A DNA stretch of 15,526 nucleotides, taken from Thermoplasmata archaeon (GTDB taxonomy: Archaea; Thermoplasmatota; Thermoplasmata; Lutacidiplasmatales; UBA184). Every line of letters begins with the position of its first letter. The stretch's first letter is position 1. The stretch covers positions 1 to 15,526 of the forward strand of contig JASHSX010000189.1 of the NCBI GenBank assembly GCA_030040865.1, read 5' to 3'. The position numbers and the translations under genes were made by a program. Under the pieces are notes generated by a model, which was not told where the DNA came from, ran no database searches, and was given only the letters and a program-made list of their open reading frames with translations. This document shows, piece after piece, positions 5,952 to 12,095 of the stretch.

Positions 5952-7633
5952 CAGTAGACCCGCTCCTTGGGCTCCCACCGGGTGTAGGCGACCGGGGCGT
6001 AGGTGAGGGCGGGCCCGTTCGGCGTCCTCGTCGCGATCGTGTGCTTCATCCAGTGCGCGTCGTCCCGCTTCGGATAATCGGTCCGCGAGTGCGCGCCCCG
6101 GCTCTCGGTGCGGGCGTACGCCCCGACGACGATCACTTCGGCGAGCTCGAGCATGTGACCGGTCTCCACCGCGTCGGAGACGTTGAGGTTGTAGACCGAG
6201 GAGCGGTCGACGACCCGGACGAACTGGAAGCGCTTCTTCAAGGCGCGGATGCGCTTGAGGCCCTCCAGCAGGTCCGCCTCGTTCCGGTAGATCCCCACGT
6301 ACCGTTCCATGACGGCCTGCATCTCCGCGCGGAGCGCCGACGGGTCCTCGCCCTCGGTCCGGGCGCTCCAGATCCGGATCGGGCCGGTCGCGGCCTCGAG
6401 GTCCGTCTCGCGCATCGCGGGCGCCGGCGCGCGGTCGACGTAGGCGGCGGCCGCGGCGCCCGCCTCCTTGCCGAAGACGAGCGTCTCGAGCAGCGAGTTG
6501 CCCCCCAGGCGGTTCGCCCCGTGGATCGAGACGCACGCCGCCTCGCCGGCCGCGAAGAGACCCGGGATGTTCGTGGCGCCCTGGATCGTCGTGCCGATCC
6601 CGCCCATCATGTAGTGCTGCGCCGGATACACCGGGATCGGCTGGGTGACCGGATCGATGCCGGCGAAGTGCCGCGAGAAGTCGACGATCTCCTGGAGGCG
6701 GCTCTCGACCCGCTCGCGCCCCAGGTGCATGAGCTCGAGGTGGACGTAGCCGCCGTACGGTCCCGTGAACCCGCGTCCCTGAGCGACCTCGGTCACGATC
6801 GCCCGGGAGACGACGTCCCGCGACGCGAGCTCGAGCACGTGCGGGGCGTACCGCGCCATGAACCGCTCGCCCTGGGCGTTCTTCAGGATCCCGCCCTCGC
6901 CGCGCGCGCCCTCGGTGATGAGGATCCCCGACTCCAAGAGCGCGGTCGGGTGGAACTGGACGAACTCGAGGTCCTTCAGCTGGGCCCCCGCCGCGTAGGC
7001 GGCCGCGGTGCCGTCGCCGGTGCAGCTGTGGGCGTTCGTCGTCCGGCCGTAGATACGGCCGAACGGGCCGGTCGCGACGACGACCGCCGGCGCCGCGATC
7101 TCGTCGAACGTCCCGCGACGGCGGTCGAACCCGACGAGCCCCTGGACCCGACCCTCCCGCACGACGAAGTTGGTGACGTCCCACTCCTCGTAGAGCGTGA
7201 AGTCCTCCGTGCCGAGGCGCTCCCAGAGCGCCTGCAGGAGGGCGAGGCCGGTCCGGTCCGCGGCGTAGATCGTACGGGGGAACGCTCCGCCGCCGAACGC
7301 CCGCCGGGCGAGGCTCCCGTCGTCGGCCCGGCTGAACACCGTGCCGAAGTGCTCCATCTCGATGACGGTGGGGCCCGCTCGCTGGCAGAAGAACTCGATC
7401 GCGTCCTGGTCGCCCAGGTAGTCGGACCCCTTCACCGTGTCGTAGATGTGCGTCTCGACGGAGTCCTCCGCGCCGACGGCCGCGTTGATCCCGCCCTGCG
7501 CCGCGCCCGAGTGCGACCGCAGCGGATGGAGCTTCGAGATCAGCGCAACGTCCTTGCCGGCCTCGACCGCCGCCAGTGCCGCGCGCTGTCCTGCGAGGCC
7601 GGCCCCGACGACCACGACCTCGTGCTTGGGCAT
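5951..7633 (-). CDS. sdhA: Succinate dehydrogenase / fumarate reductase flavoprotein subunit
   Basis: A 560-residue flavoprotein that oxidises succinate to fumarate in the TCA cycle. Visible features are the dinucleotide-binding GAGLAG at residues 10-15, RSHSGAAQGG with His41 as the expected covalent FAD attachment site, the active-site HPTALLESG (His228) followed by EGARGEGG, the RAIVTE segment with the catalytic Arg, HYMMGGI (His340) and the FAD-contacting NRLGGNSLLE. The C-terminal helical domain is complete. The frame is open back to 7711, but those extra 26 residues are Arg/Ser-rich without homology and would pass the promoter element at 7659-7664, so ATG 7633 (MPKHEVVVVGAG) is chosen. 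It is the first gene of the operon sdhA-sdhB-CCG-Rid and is divergent from psmB. Confidence 0.96.
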   Translation of the reverse strand: MPKHEVVVVGAGLAGQRAALAAVEAGKDVALISKLHPLRSHSGAAQGGINAAVGAEDSVETHIYDTVKGSDYLGDQDAIEFFCQRAGPTVIEMEHFGTVFSRADDGSLARRAFGGGAFPRTIYAADRTGLALLQALWERLGTEDFTLYEEWDVTNFVVREGRVQGLVGFDRRRGTFDEIAAPAVVVATGPFGRIYGRTTNAHSCTGDGTAAAYAAGAQLKDLEFVQFHPTALLESGILITEGARGEGGILKNAQGERFMARYAPHVLELASRDVVSRAIVTEVAQGRGFTGPYGGYVHLELMHLGRERVESRLQEIVDFSRHFAGIDPVTQPIPVYPAQHYMMGGIGTTIQGATNIPGLFAAGEAACVSIHGANRLGGNSLLETLVFGKEAGAAAAAYVDRAPAPAMRETDLEAATGPIRIWSARTEGEDPSALRAEMQAVMERYVGIYRNEADLLEGLKRIRALKKRFQFVRVVDRSSVYNLNVSDAVETGHMLELAEVIVVGAYARTESRGAHSRTDYPKRDDAHWMKHTIATRTPNGPALTYAPVAYTRWEPKERVY

Positions 7634-7658
7634 GAGGACCCGCCTAACCCGGGCGGAA

Positions 7659-7664
7659 CTTAAG
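7659..7664 (-). promoter_or_regulatory. Putative leaderless promoter of the sdh operon
   Basis: CTTAAG, in the minus-strand context CGCTTAAGTTCC, is centred about 28 nt before the sdhA ATG at 7633. It is the only AT-rich word at the expected TATA distance and matches the TTAAG element before the gene at 2678. Confidence 0.5.
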
Positions 7665-7710
7665 CGGTGACGGCCGGCGGGCGACGACCGGGCCGACGGA
7701 AGCACGGCCA

Positions 7711-7732
7711 CGAGGTCCCCCGGGGTTCCTCG
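7711..7732. promoter_or_regulatory. 22-bp imperfect palindrome in the sdhA-psmB divergent region
   Basis: The left arm CGAGGTCCCCC and right arm GGGGTTCCTCG pair at 9 of 11 positions around the centre at 7721/7722. It sits about 30 bp upstream of the psmB TATA box and about 47 bp upstream of the sdhA element, where a shared operator or activator site could lie. GC-rich DNA produces such palindromes by chance, so function is only a suggestion. The rest of the 7634-7809 gap holds the two promoters and no gene that I can support. Confidence 0.3.
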
Positions 7733-7762
7733 GTGACCCGGGCGTAATCGGCGCGTGAGCCG

Positions 7763-7770
7763 TTATATAG
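7763..7770 (+). promoter_or_regulatory. TATA box of psmB
   Basis: TTATATAG is the best TATA match in the window, in sharp contrast to its GC-rich surroundings. It lies about 40-47 nt before the ATG at 7810, predicting transcription start near 7790-7796 and a 5' leader of roughly 15-20 nt, so this gene is probably not strictly leaderless. Confidence 0.7.
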
Positions 7771-7809
7771 CGACCTACGGTCGGTCGCACCGTTTCCCAT
7801 CGAGGGTCC

Positions 7810-8487
7810 ATGATGTCGCAGCCGATCAGTGCCGCCGACGAGGAGCGTCTGCTCAAGGGGACGACGACCATCGGCCTCGTCTGCAAGGACGGGGTCGTCC
7901 TCGCCACCGAGCGCCGCGCCACCGCGGGCTCGATGATCACGAACAAGCAGACCCAGAAGGTCTTCCGCATCGACCAGAACATCGGCATCACGATCGCCGG
8001 CCTCGTCGGGGACGCCCAGGTGCTGGCCCGCTACCTCAAGGCGGAGGTCTCGCTGTACCGTCTTCGCCGCAGCGCGCCGCTGAGCGCCGAGGGAGCCGCC
8101 ACGCTGCTCGCCAACATCCTCTCCGGGAACCGGTACTATCCGTACTACGCCTGGCTCATCCTGGGCGGCGTCGACGCGAAGGGCGGACACGTGTTCTCGG
8201 TCGACCCGGCGGGAGGCTGCATCGAGGACCGGTTCGTCTCCGTCGGCTCGGGTTCGACGTTCGTTTACGGCCTCCTCGAGGAGGGGTACTCGCGGGACAT
8301 GTCGACGAGCGACGGGGTCGACCTCGCCCTCCGCGGGCTCACCGCGGCGATGAAGCGCGACAGCGCGAGCGGTGACGGCTACCTGGTCCACGTCATTTCG
8401 CCGAAAGGCTACCGCGAGCTCGACGACGACGAAATTAATAAGCGCCTGAAAGCCCTCAAGATTCCGTTGCCTCCGGCGCTCCCGTAG
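7810..8487 (+). CDS. psmB: 20S proteasome beta subunit
   Basis: A 225-residue precursor of the catalytic beta subunit of the archaeal 20S proteasome, a cytoplasmic barrel that degrades unfolded or tagged proteins. Residues 1-17 are the propeptide; autocleavage at Gly17/Thr18 (LLKG|TTTIG) exposes the nucleophilic Thr1. Mature Glu17 (ATERRAT) and Lys33 (QTQK) are at the expected active-site positions, followed by GSGS near precursor residue 147 and a DGYLVHVIS segment near 185. Length is usual for the family. Two ATGs are adjacent (7810 and 7813); either is possible. The alpha subunit and the regulatory ATPase are not in this window. The gene is followed after 39 bp by fttA, a pairing I recall from other archaea. 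An AT-rich island lies at 8431-8442 near its 3' end. Confidence 0.97.
   Translation: MMSQPISAADEERLLKGTTTIGLVCKDGVVLATERRATAGSMITNKQTQKVFRIDQNIGITIAGLVGDAQVLARYLKAEVSLYRLRRSAPLSAEGAATLLANILSGNRYYPYYAWLILGGVDAKGGHVFSVDPAGGCIEDRFVSVGSGSTFVYGLLEEGYSRDMSTSDGVDLALRGLTAAMKRDSASGDGYLVHVISPKGYRELDDDEINKRLKALKIPLPPALP
8431..8442 (+). promoter_or_regulatory. Possible internal promoter for fttA inside psmB
   Basis: GAAATTAATAAG is an isolated AT-rich island in a gene of otherwise roughly two-thirds GC, encoding Glu-Ile-Asn-Lys with AT-ending Ile and Asn codons that are rare in this window. It resembles a TATA box, and transcription starting about 26 nt later would give an fttA leader of about 60 nt. 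There is no comparable island in the 39-bp gap before fttA. Confidence 0.35.
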
Positions 8488-8526
8488 TCCGCCGGGGCCG
8501 TCCGGGCCCAACCCCTTCCTCCGTGG

Positions 8527-10431
8527 ATGAGTTTCGACTCTCTGATAGAACAAACCCGGGAAGCACTGAAAGAGGTGCTACCGGAGGCGATCGAGGTCAC
8601 CGACATCGAGCTCGAGGGCCCGCACATCGTCCTCTACACGAAGCAGCTCGACGCCTTCCTCTCGGGCGGCGACCTCCTCCGCCAGATCGCCCAGCGCCTC
8701 CACCGCCGGGTCCTGGTCCGCAGCGACCCCGAGACCCTGATCGATCCCAAGGAGGCCGAGAAGCTCACCCGCGAGCTGATCCCGCCCGAGGCGGAGATCA
8801 ACCAGCTGTTCTTCGAGCCCGAGACGGGCGAGGTCACCATCGAAGCCGCCAACCCCGGCGCGGCGATCGGCCGAGGCGGCTCGGTGCTGAACGACCTCAA
8901 GCGACGGATCGGCTGGGTCCCCACGGTCGTCCGGACGCCGCCGATCCCGTCGAAGACCGTGGAAGAGGTGCGGATCCATCTCCGCAACTCGTTCGACGAC
9001 CGGCGCTCGTTCCTGAAGAAGGTCGGGATCCGCATCGCGCGCGACCCGCTGCCCGAGAAGCTCTGGGCCCGCAACACCGCGCTCGGCGGGTACCGCGAGG
9101 TCGGCCGCAGCGCCCACCTGCTCACGACGCAGAACTCGAAAGTGCTCATCGACTGCGGCATCGACCCCGGGTCGGAGCGCACCCCGTTCTTCAACGCGCC
9201 CGAGCTGCTGCCGCTCGACTCGCTCGACGCGGTCGTCGTGACGCACGCGCACCTCGACCACTGCGGCCTCGTGCCGGTACTCCTCAAGTACGGGTACAAG
9301 GGGCCGATCTACTGCACGGCCCCGACCCGGGACCTGATGACGCTCATGCTCCTGGACGCGATCAAGGTCGTGAACCAGGAGGCGCGCCGGGGCCTCTACG
9401 ACTCGTCCCACGTGCGCGAGCTCGTCACCCGGACGATCCCCCTGCGCTGGGGCGAGACGACCGACGTGGCGCCGGACATCCGGCTCACGCTCCACAACGC
9501 GGGCCACATCCTGGGCTCGTCGATCTGCCACTTCCATCTGGGCGAGGGCGACCACAACCTCGCCTACTCCGGGGACATCAAGTTCGAGCGGAGCTGGCTG
9601 TTCAATCCGGCCGCGAACCGGTTCCCGCGGCTCGAGACCCTCGTGCTCGAGTCGACGTACGGCGGCTTCCGCGACGTGCAGCCGAGCCGGCAGCAGGCGA
9701 CCGAGCAGTTCACGGCGCTCGCCACGAAGATCGTCGCGCGCGGCGGCCACCTGATCGTGCCCGTGTTCGCGGTCGGGCGGTCGCAGGAAGTGATGCTCGT
9801 GATCGAAGAGCGGATGCGCGAGGGGAAGATCCCGCGCGTCCCCGTCTACCTGGACGGGATGATCTTCGAGGCGACGGCGATCCACACCGCGTACCCCGAG
9901 TTCCTGAACAGCCAGCTGCGCACGCAGATCTTCCAGCAGGGGGACAACCCGTTCCTCTCCGACGTCTTCCGGCGCGTCGACTCGGGACAAATGCGGATGT
10001 CGGTGATCGACGACAAGGAACCGTGTATCGTTCTCGCCACGTCGGGGATGATGAGCGGCGGGCCGGTGATGGAGTACTTCCGCGGGTGGGCGCCCGACGA
10101 GAAGAACGGCCTCCTGTTCGTGGGCTACCAGGCGGAGGGAACGTTCGGCAAGCGCCTCCAGCGCGGGCTCACCGAGGCGCAGTTCACCGACGGCCCCCGA
10201 CAGGCGAACGTGCCGGTCCGGCTCGACATCGCGACGATCGAGGGGTTCAGCGGCCACTCGGACCGGGTCCAGCTGATGAACTACGTCGCGTCGCTCGATC
10301 CGCGGCCGCGGACGATCATCCTGAACCACGGCGAGGAGTCGAAGACGATCGACCTCTGCTCGAGCCTCCACAAGCGGTTCAACGTCGACTCCCGGAACCC
10401 CTTCAACCTCGAGGCCGTCCGCCTCGTCTGA
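8527..10431 (+). CDS. fttA: Archaeal transcription termination factor FttA (aCPSF1), KH-beta-CASP ribonuclease
   Basis: A 634-residue protein with the aCPSF1/FttA architecture: an N-terminal segment with KH-type RNA-binding modules (about 1-175, including GRGGSVLNDLKRRIG), then a metallo-beta-lactamase domain interrupted by a beta-CASP domain. Metal-site motifs are HAHLDH at 240-245, GHILGSS with His327, SGDIKF with Asp350, and GFSGHSDR with His577. Beta-CASP motifs are ESTYGG, HLIVPVFAVGRSQE and ATSGMMSGGP. In archaea this family cleaves nascent RNA at U-rich 3' ends and terminates transcription together with RNA polymerase. All expected catalytic residues are present and the length is standard. 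ATG 8527 gives the usual start MSFDSLIEQ. It lies 39 bp after psmB with no TATA box in the gap, so it is co-transcribed or driven from the island at 8431-8442. Confidence 0.97.
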   Translation: MSFDSLIEQTREALKEVLPEAIEVTDIELEGPHIVLYTKQLDAFLSGGDLLRQIAQRLHRRVLVRSDPETLIDPKEAEKLTRELIPPEAEINQLFFEPETGEVTIEAANPGAAIGRGGSVLNDLKRRIGWVPTVVRTPPIPSKTVEEVRIHLRNSFDDRRSFLKKVGIRIARDPLPEKLWARNTALGGYREVGRSAHLLTTQNSKVLIDCGIDPGSERTPFFNAPELLPLDSLDAVVVTHAHLDHCGLVPVLLKYGYKGPIYCTAPTRDLMTLMLLDAIKVVNQEARRGLYDSSHVRELVTRTIPLRWGETTDVAPDIRLTLHNAGHILGSSICHFHLGEGDHNLAYSGDIKFERSWLFNPAANRFPRLETLVLESTYGGFRDVQPSRQQATEQFTALATKIVARGGHLIVPVFAVGRSQEVMLVIEERMREGKIPRVPVYLDGMIFEATAIHTAYPEFLNSQLRTQIFQQGDNPFLSDVFRRVDSGQMRMSVIDDKEPCIVLATSGMMSGGPVMEYFRGWAPDEKNGLLFVGYQAEGTFGKRLQRGLTEAQFTDGPRQANVPVRLDIATIEGFSGHSDRVQLMNYVASLDPRPRTIILNHGEESKTIDLCSSLHKRFNVDSRNPFNLEAVRLV

Positions 10432-10463
10432 GGGGGGTCCCGGGCCGCTCCGGAGCCGTTGGT

Positions 10464-10473
10464 ACGAATTCGT
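10464..10473. repeat. 10-bp perfect palindrome upstream of the phosphodiesterase promoter
   Basis: ACGAATTCGT reads identically on both strands and ends 4 bp before the BRE/TATA region of the next gene. It could be a small operator site; with a single copy and no family identified, this is only a suggestion. Confidence 0.3.
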
Positions 10474-10476
10474 GGG

Positions 10477-10492
10477 ACGAAACGCTTTATAG
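10477..10492 (+). promoter_or_regulatory. BRE/TATA promoter of the phosphodiesterase gene
   Basis: GACGAAACGCTTTATA has a purine-rich BRE (CGAAA) followed by a TATA-like CTTTATAG. Transcription should begin near 10514. This decides the downstream start: an in-frame TTG at 10459 lies upstream of the promoter and cannot be in the message. Confidence 0.65.
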
Positions 10493-10539
10493 CGAAACCT
10501 CGGTCTTCGCCCTCGAGCCTTCTCAGTACGGTGAATCCT

Positions 10540-12045
10540 GTGAACCGCCCCACCCGCCGCTTCTTGGTCCTGGGGTTGGACGGCGGTACGTTCGACCTGC
10601 TGGACCCGCTGATGGAGGCGGGGGAGCTCCCGTTCCTCCGCGCGATGGTCCGGGGCGGGCTTCGCGCGCCGCTCACCTCGGTCTATCCGGCGAAGACGAT
10701 CCCGGCCTGGTACTCCTTTGCCACGGGCAAGGACCCCGGCGAGCTCGGGATCTTCGGCTTCACCGAGCCGGTGGGGGATCCGGGCCACTCGAAGTTCGTC
10801 CAGACGTTCCGGCCCGCCGAGGCGATCTGGGACCGACTGGGGCGACTGGGCCACACCGTCGGCGTGCTGAACCTCCCGCTCCGCTCCGGCTACCCGATCC
10901 ACGGGTTCGTGGTGCCCGGCTTCTTCTCCGACGAGGGGGACACGTTCCCCCGCGAGATCCGGACCGAGATCGAGGGCGCGCTCGGATGCCCGTATCCGGG
11001 AGAGCTCCCGGTCTATGAGTCCGCTCGGCGAGCGGAGTGGATGGGGGCAGCCACCCGCGCCGTCACGCAACGCGCGAAGGCGGCCGCCGCCCTGACGGCT
11101 TCGCATCGTCCGGACTTCCTCTTCGTGCTCTTCCGCGAGACCGACCGGATCGAACACCAGCACTGGGGCGAGCTGAGTCGGCCCGTGGACCAGATCCCGG
11201 AGGACCTGCTCGGCTTCTGGCGGGCGGTCGACCAGGCGTGCGCCGGGGTCGATCACGCCTTCCGGGCCGCCGGTGGGCCGGCGATCACCCTCGTCCTGAG
11301 CGATCACGGCCACGGCGCGGTGCGCTCCGACTTCCTCACGAACCGGTGGCTGGCCGACGAGAAGCTGCTGGTCTTCAAGGACGGCGACACCCTGGGCACC
11401 CGGAACCTGATCGCCCGGGGCATCCTGGCTTCCCAGCGCTACGCCATCGGGCGGAAGCTGGGGCCCCCGATCGCCGGATGGTTCTCGAGCCGTCGACGCT
11501 CCCGGATCGCGAAGATCGTAGGCGGAGCGACCTCCTTCGAGGAGATGGCGCCCAAGATCGACTGGCGACGCACGATCGCCTACTCGTACCCCGTGCCCGA
11601 GGGGATCTATCTCAACGCCCAGAACCCGGACCTGACGCCGGAGCGCCGGGAGGCGGTGCTCGCCGATCTGAAGCGTCGCCTGCTGGCCTACCCCGAGGCG
11701 CGGATGGAGGTGTTCGACCCCCGCGAGATCTACCGGGGCCACAACCTCGACCGGGCGCCGTCGCTGCTGATCCGGGTCGACGGCATGCGGACGGAACCCT
11801 GGATGGACTTCCGGTACCCGAAGCCGCTCATCCGGGAGCGCCCCGAGTTCTTCTACGGGACCGGCACGCACCGGATGAACGGCATCCTGATCGCCGCGGG
11901 CGAGGGCGTGCGTCCCGGTCAGGTGGACGAGGCGCTGAGCCTGCTGGACGTCGCGCCCACGATCCTCGAGGGGATGGGCGCCGGGCCGGTCCCGGATCTC
12001 GGGGGCCGGTCGTTCGGCGCCCGCCTCGGCATCCCCGCGGCCTAG
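10540..12045 (+). CDS. Alkaline-phosphatase-superfamily phosphodiesterase (nucleotide pyrophosphatase-like)
   Basis: A 501-residue predicted metal-dependent phosphodiesterase or phosphatase. The superfamily's metal ligands are visible in order: Asp14 in LGLDGGTFD, nucleophile Thr53 in YPAKTIPAW, Asp202 and His206 in ETDRIEHQHW, Asp255-His256 in SDHGHG, and His444 in GTGTHRMNG. These match the type I phosphodiesterase / nucleotide pyrophosphatase branch rather than sulfatases, which have Cys or Ser in CxPxR. I see no signal peptide or membrane helix, so it is probably cytoplasmic. The substrate is unknown: nucleotide sugars, cofactors or lipid-linked phosphodiesters are all possible. The GTG at 10540 is preferred because GGTGA (10530-10534) sits 5 nt before it; GTG 10531 is the alternative. 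The glycosyltransferase-like gene begins 50 bp downstream. Confidence 0.87.
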   Translation: MNRPTRRFLVLGLDGGTFDLLDPLMEAGELPFLRAMVRGGLRAPLTSVYPAKTIPAWYSFATGKDPGELGIFGFTEPVGDPGHSKFVQTFRPAEAIWDRLGRLGHTVGVLNLPLRSGYPIHGFVVPGFFSDEGDTFPREIRTEIEGALGCPYPGELPVYESARRAEWMGAATRAVTQRAKAAAALTASHRPDFLFVLFRETDRIEHQHWGELSRPVDQIPEDLLGFWRAVDQACAGVDHAFRAAGGPAITLVLSDHGHGAVRSDFLTNRWLADEKLLVFKDGDTLGTRNLIARGILASQRYAIGRKLGPPIAGWFSSRRRSRIAKIVGGATSFEEMAPKIDWRRTIAYSYPVPEGIYLNAQNPDLTPERREAVLADLKRRLLAYPEARMEVFDPREIYRGHNLDRAPSLLIRVDGMRTEPWMDFRYPKPLIRERPEFFYGTGTHRMNGILIAAGEGVRPGQVDEALSLLDVAPTILEGMGAGPVPDLGGRSFGARLGIPAA

Positions 12046-12061
12046 CCGCCCATTCGAGCGG

Positions 12062-12070
12062 AACGTTTTT
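12062..12070 (+). promoter_or_regulatory. T-rich element: promoter of the GT-B gene and/or terminator of the phosphodiesterase gene
   Basis: AACGTTTTT lies 17-25 bp after the phosphodiesterase stop and about 30 nt before the ATG at 12096. A T5 run soon after a stop is what archaeal termination by FttA uses, while the position also fits a leaderless promoter. Confidence 0.4.
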
Positions 12071-12095
12071 CGGCCCTCCCTCGCCCGGTGGGGCG

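Noticed and set aside
4096..7633. Reading the sdh genes as a methanogen thiol:fumarate reductase
   Set aside because: TfrB has the iron-sulfur and CCG domains fused; here they are separate genes, and no methanogenesis genes are in view. The idea is kept only as an alternative for the electron partner.
7634..7711. ATG at 7711 as the sdhA start
   Set aside because: It would put the TTAAG promoter element inside the gene and add 26 unconserved residues before the FAD-binding strand.
8488..8526. GC-rich hairpin in the psmB-fttA gap as a terminator
   Set aside because: The stem is only about five GC pairs and no T-run follows; archaeal termination does not rely on such hairpins.
10459..10539. 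TTG at 10459 as the phosphodiesterase start
   Set aside because: The BRE/TATA element at 10477-10492 lies downstream of it, so that codon would not be transcribed; the GTG at 10540 has a GGTGA ribosome-binding match.
8578..11871. A minus-strand open frame of more than 1000 codons opposite fttA and the phosphodiesterase
   Set aside because: It lies wholly opposite genes with clear catalytic motifs, has a skewed Arg/Asp/Val/Leu repeat-like composition, and is the expected shadow of GC-rich coding DNA.
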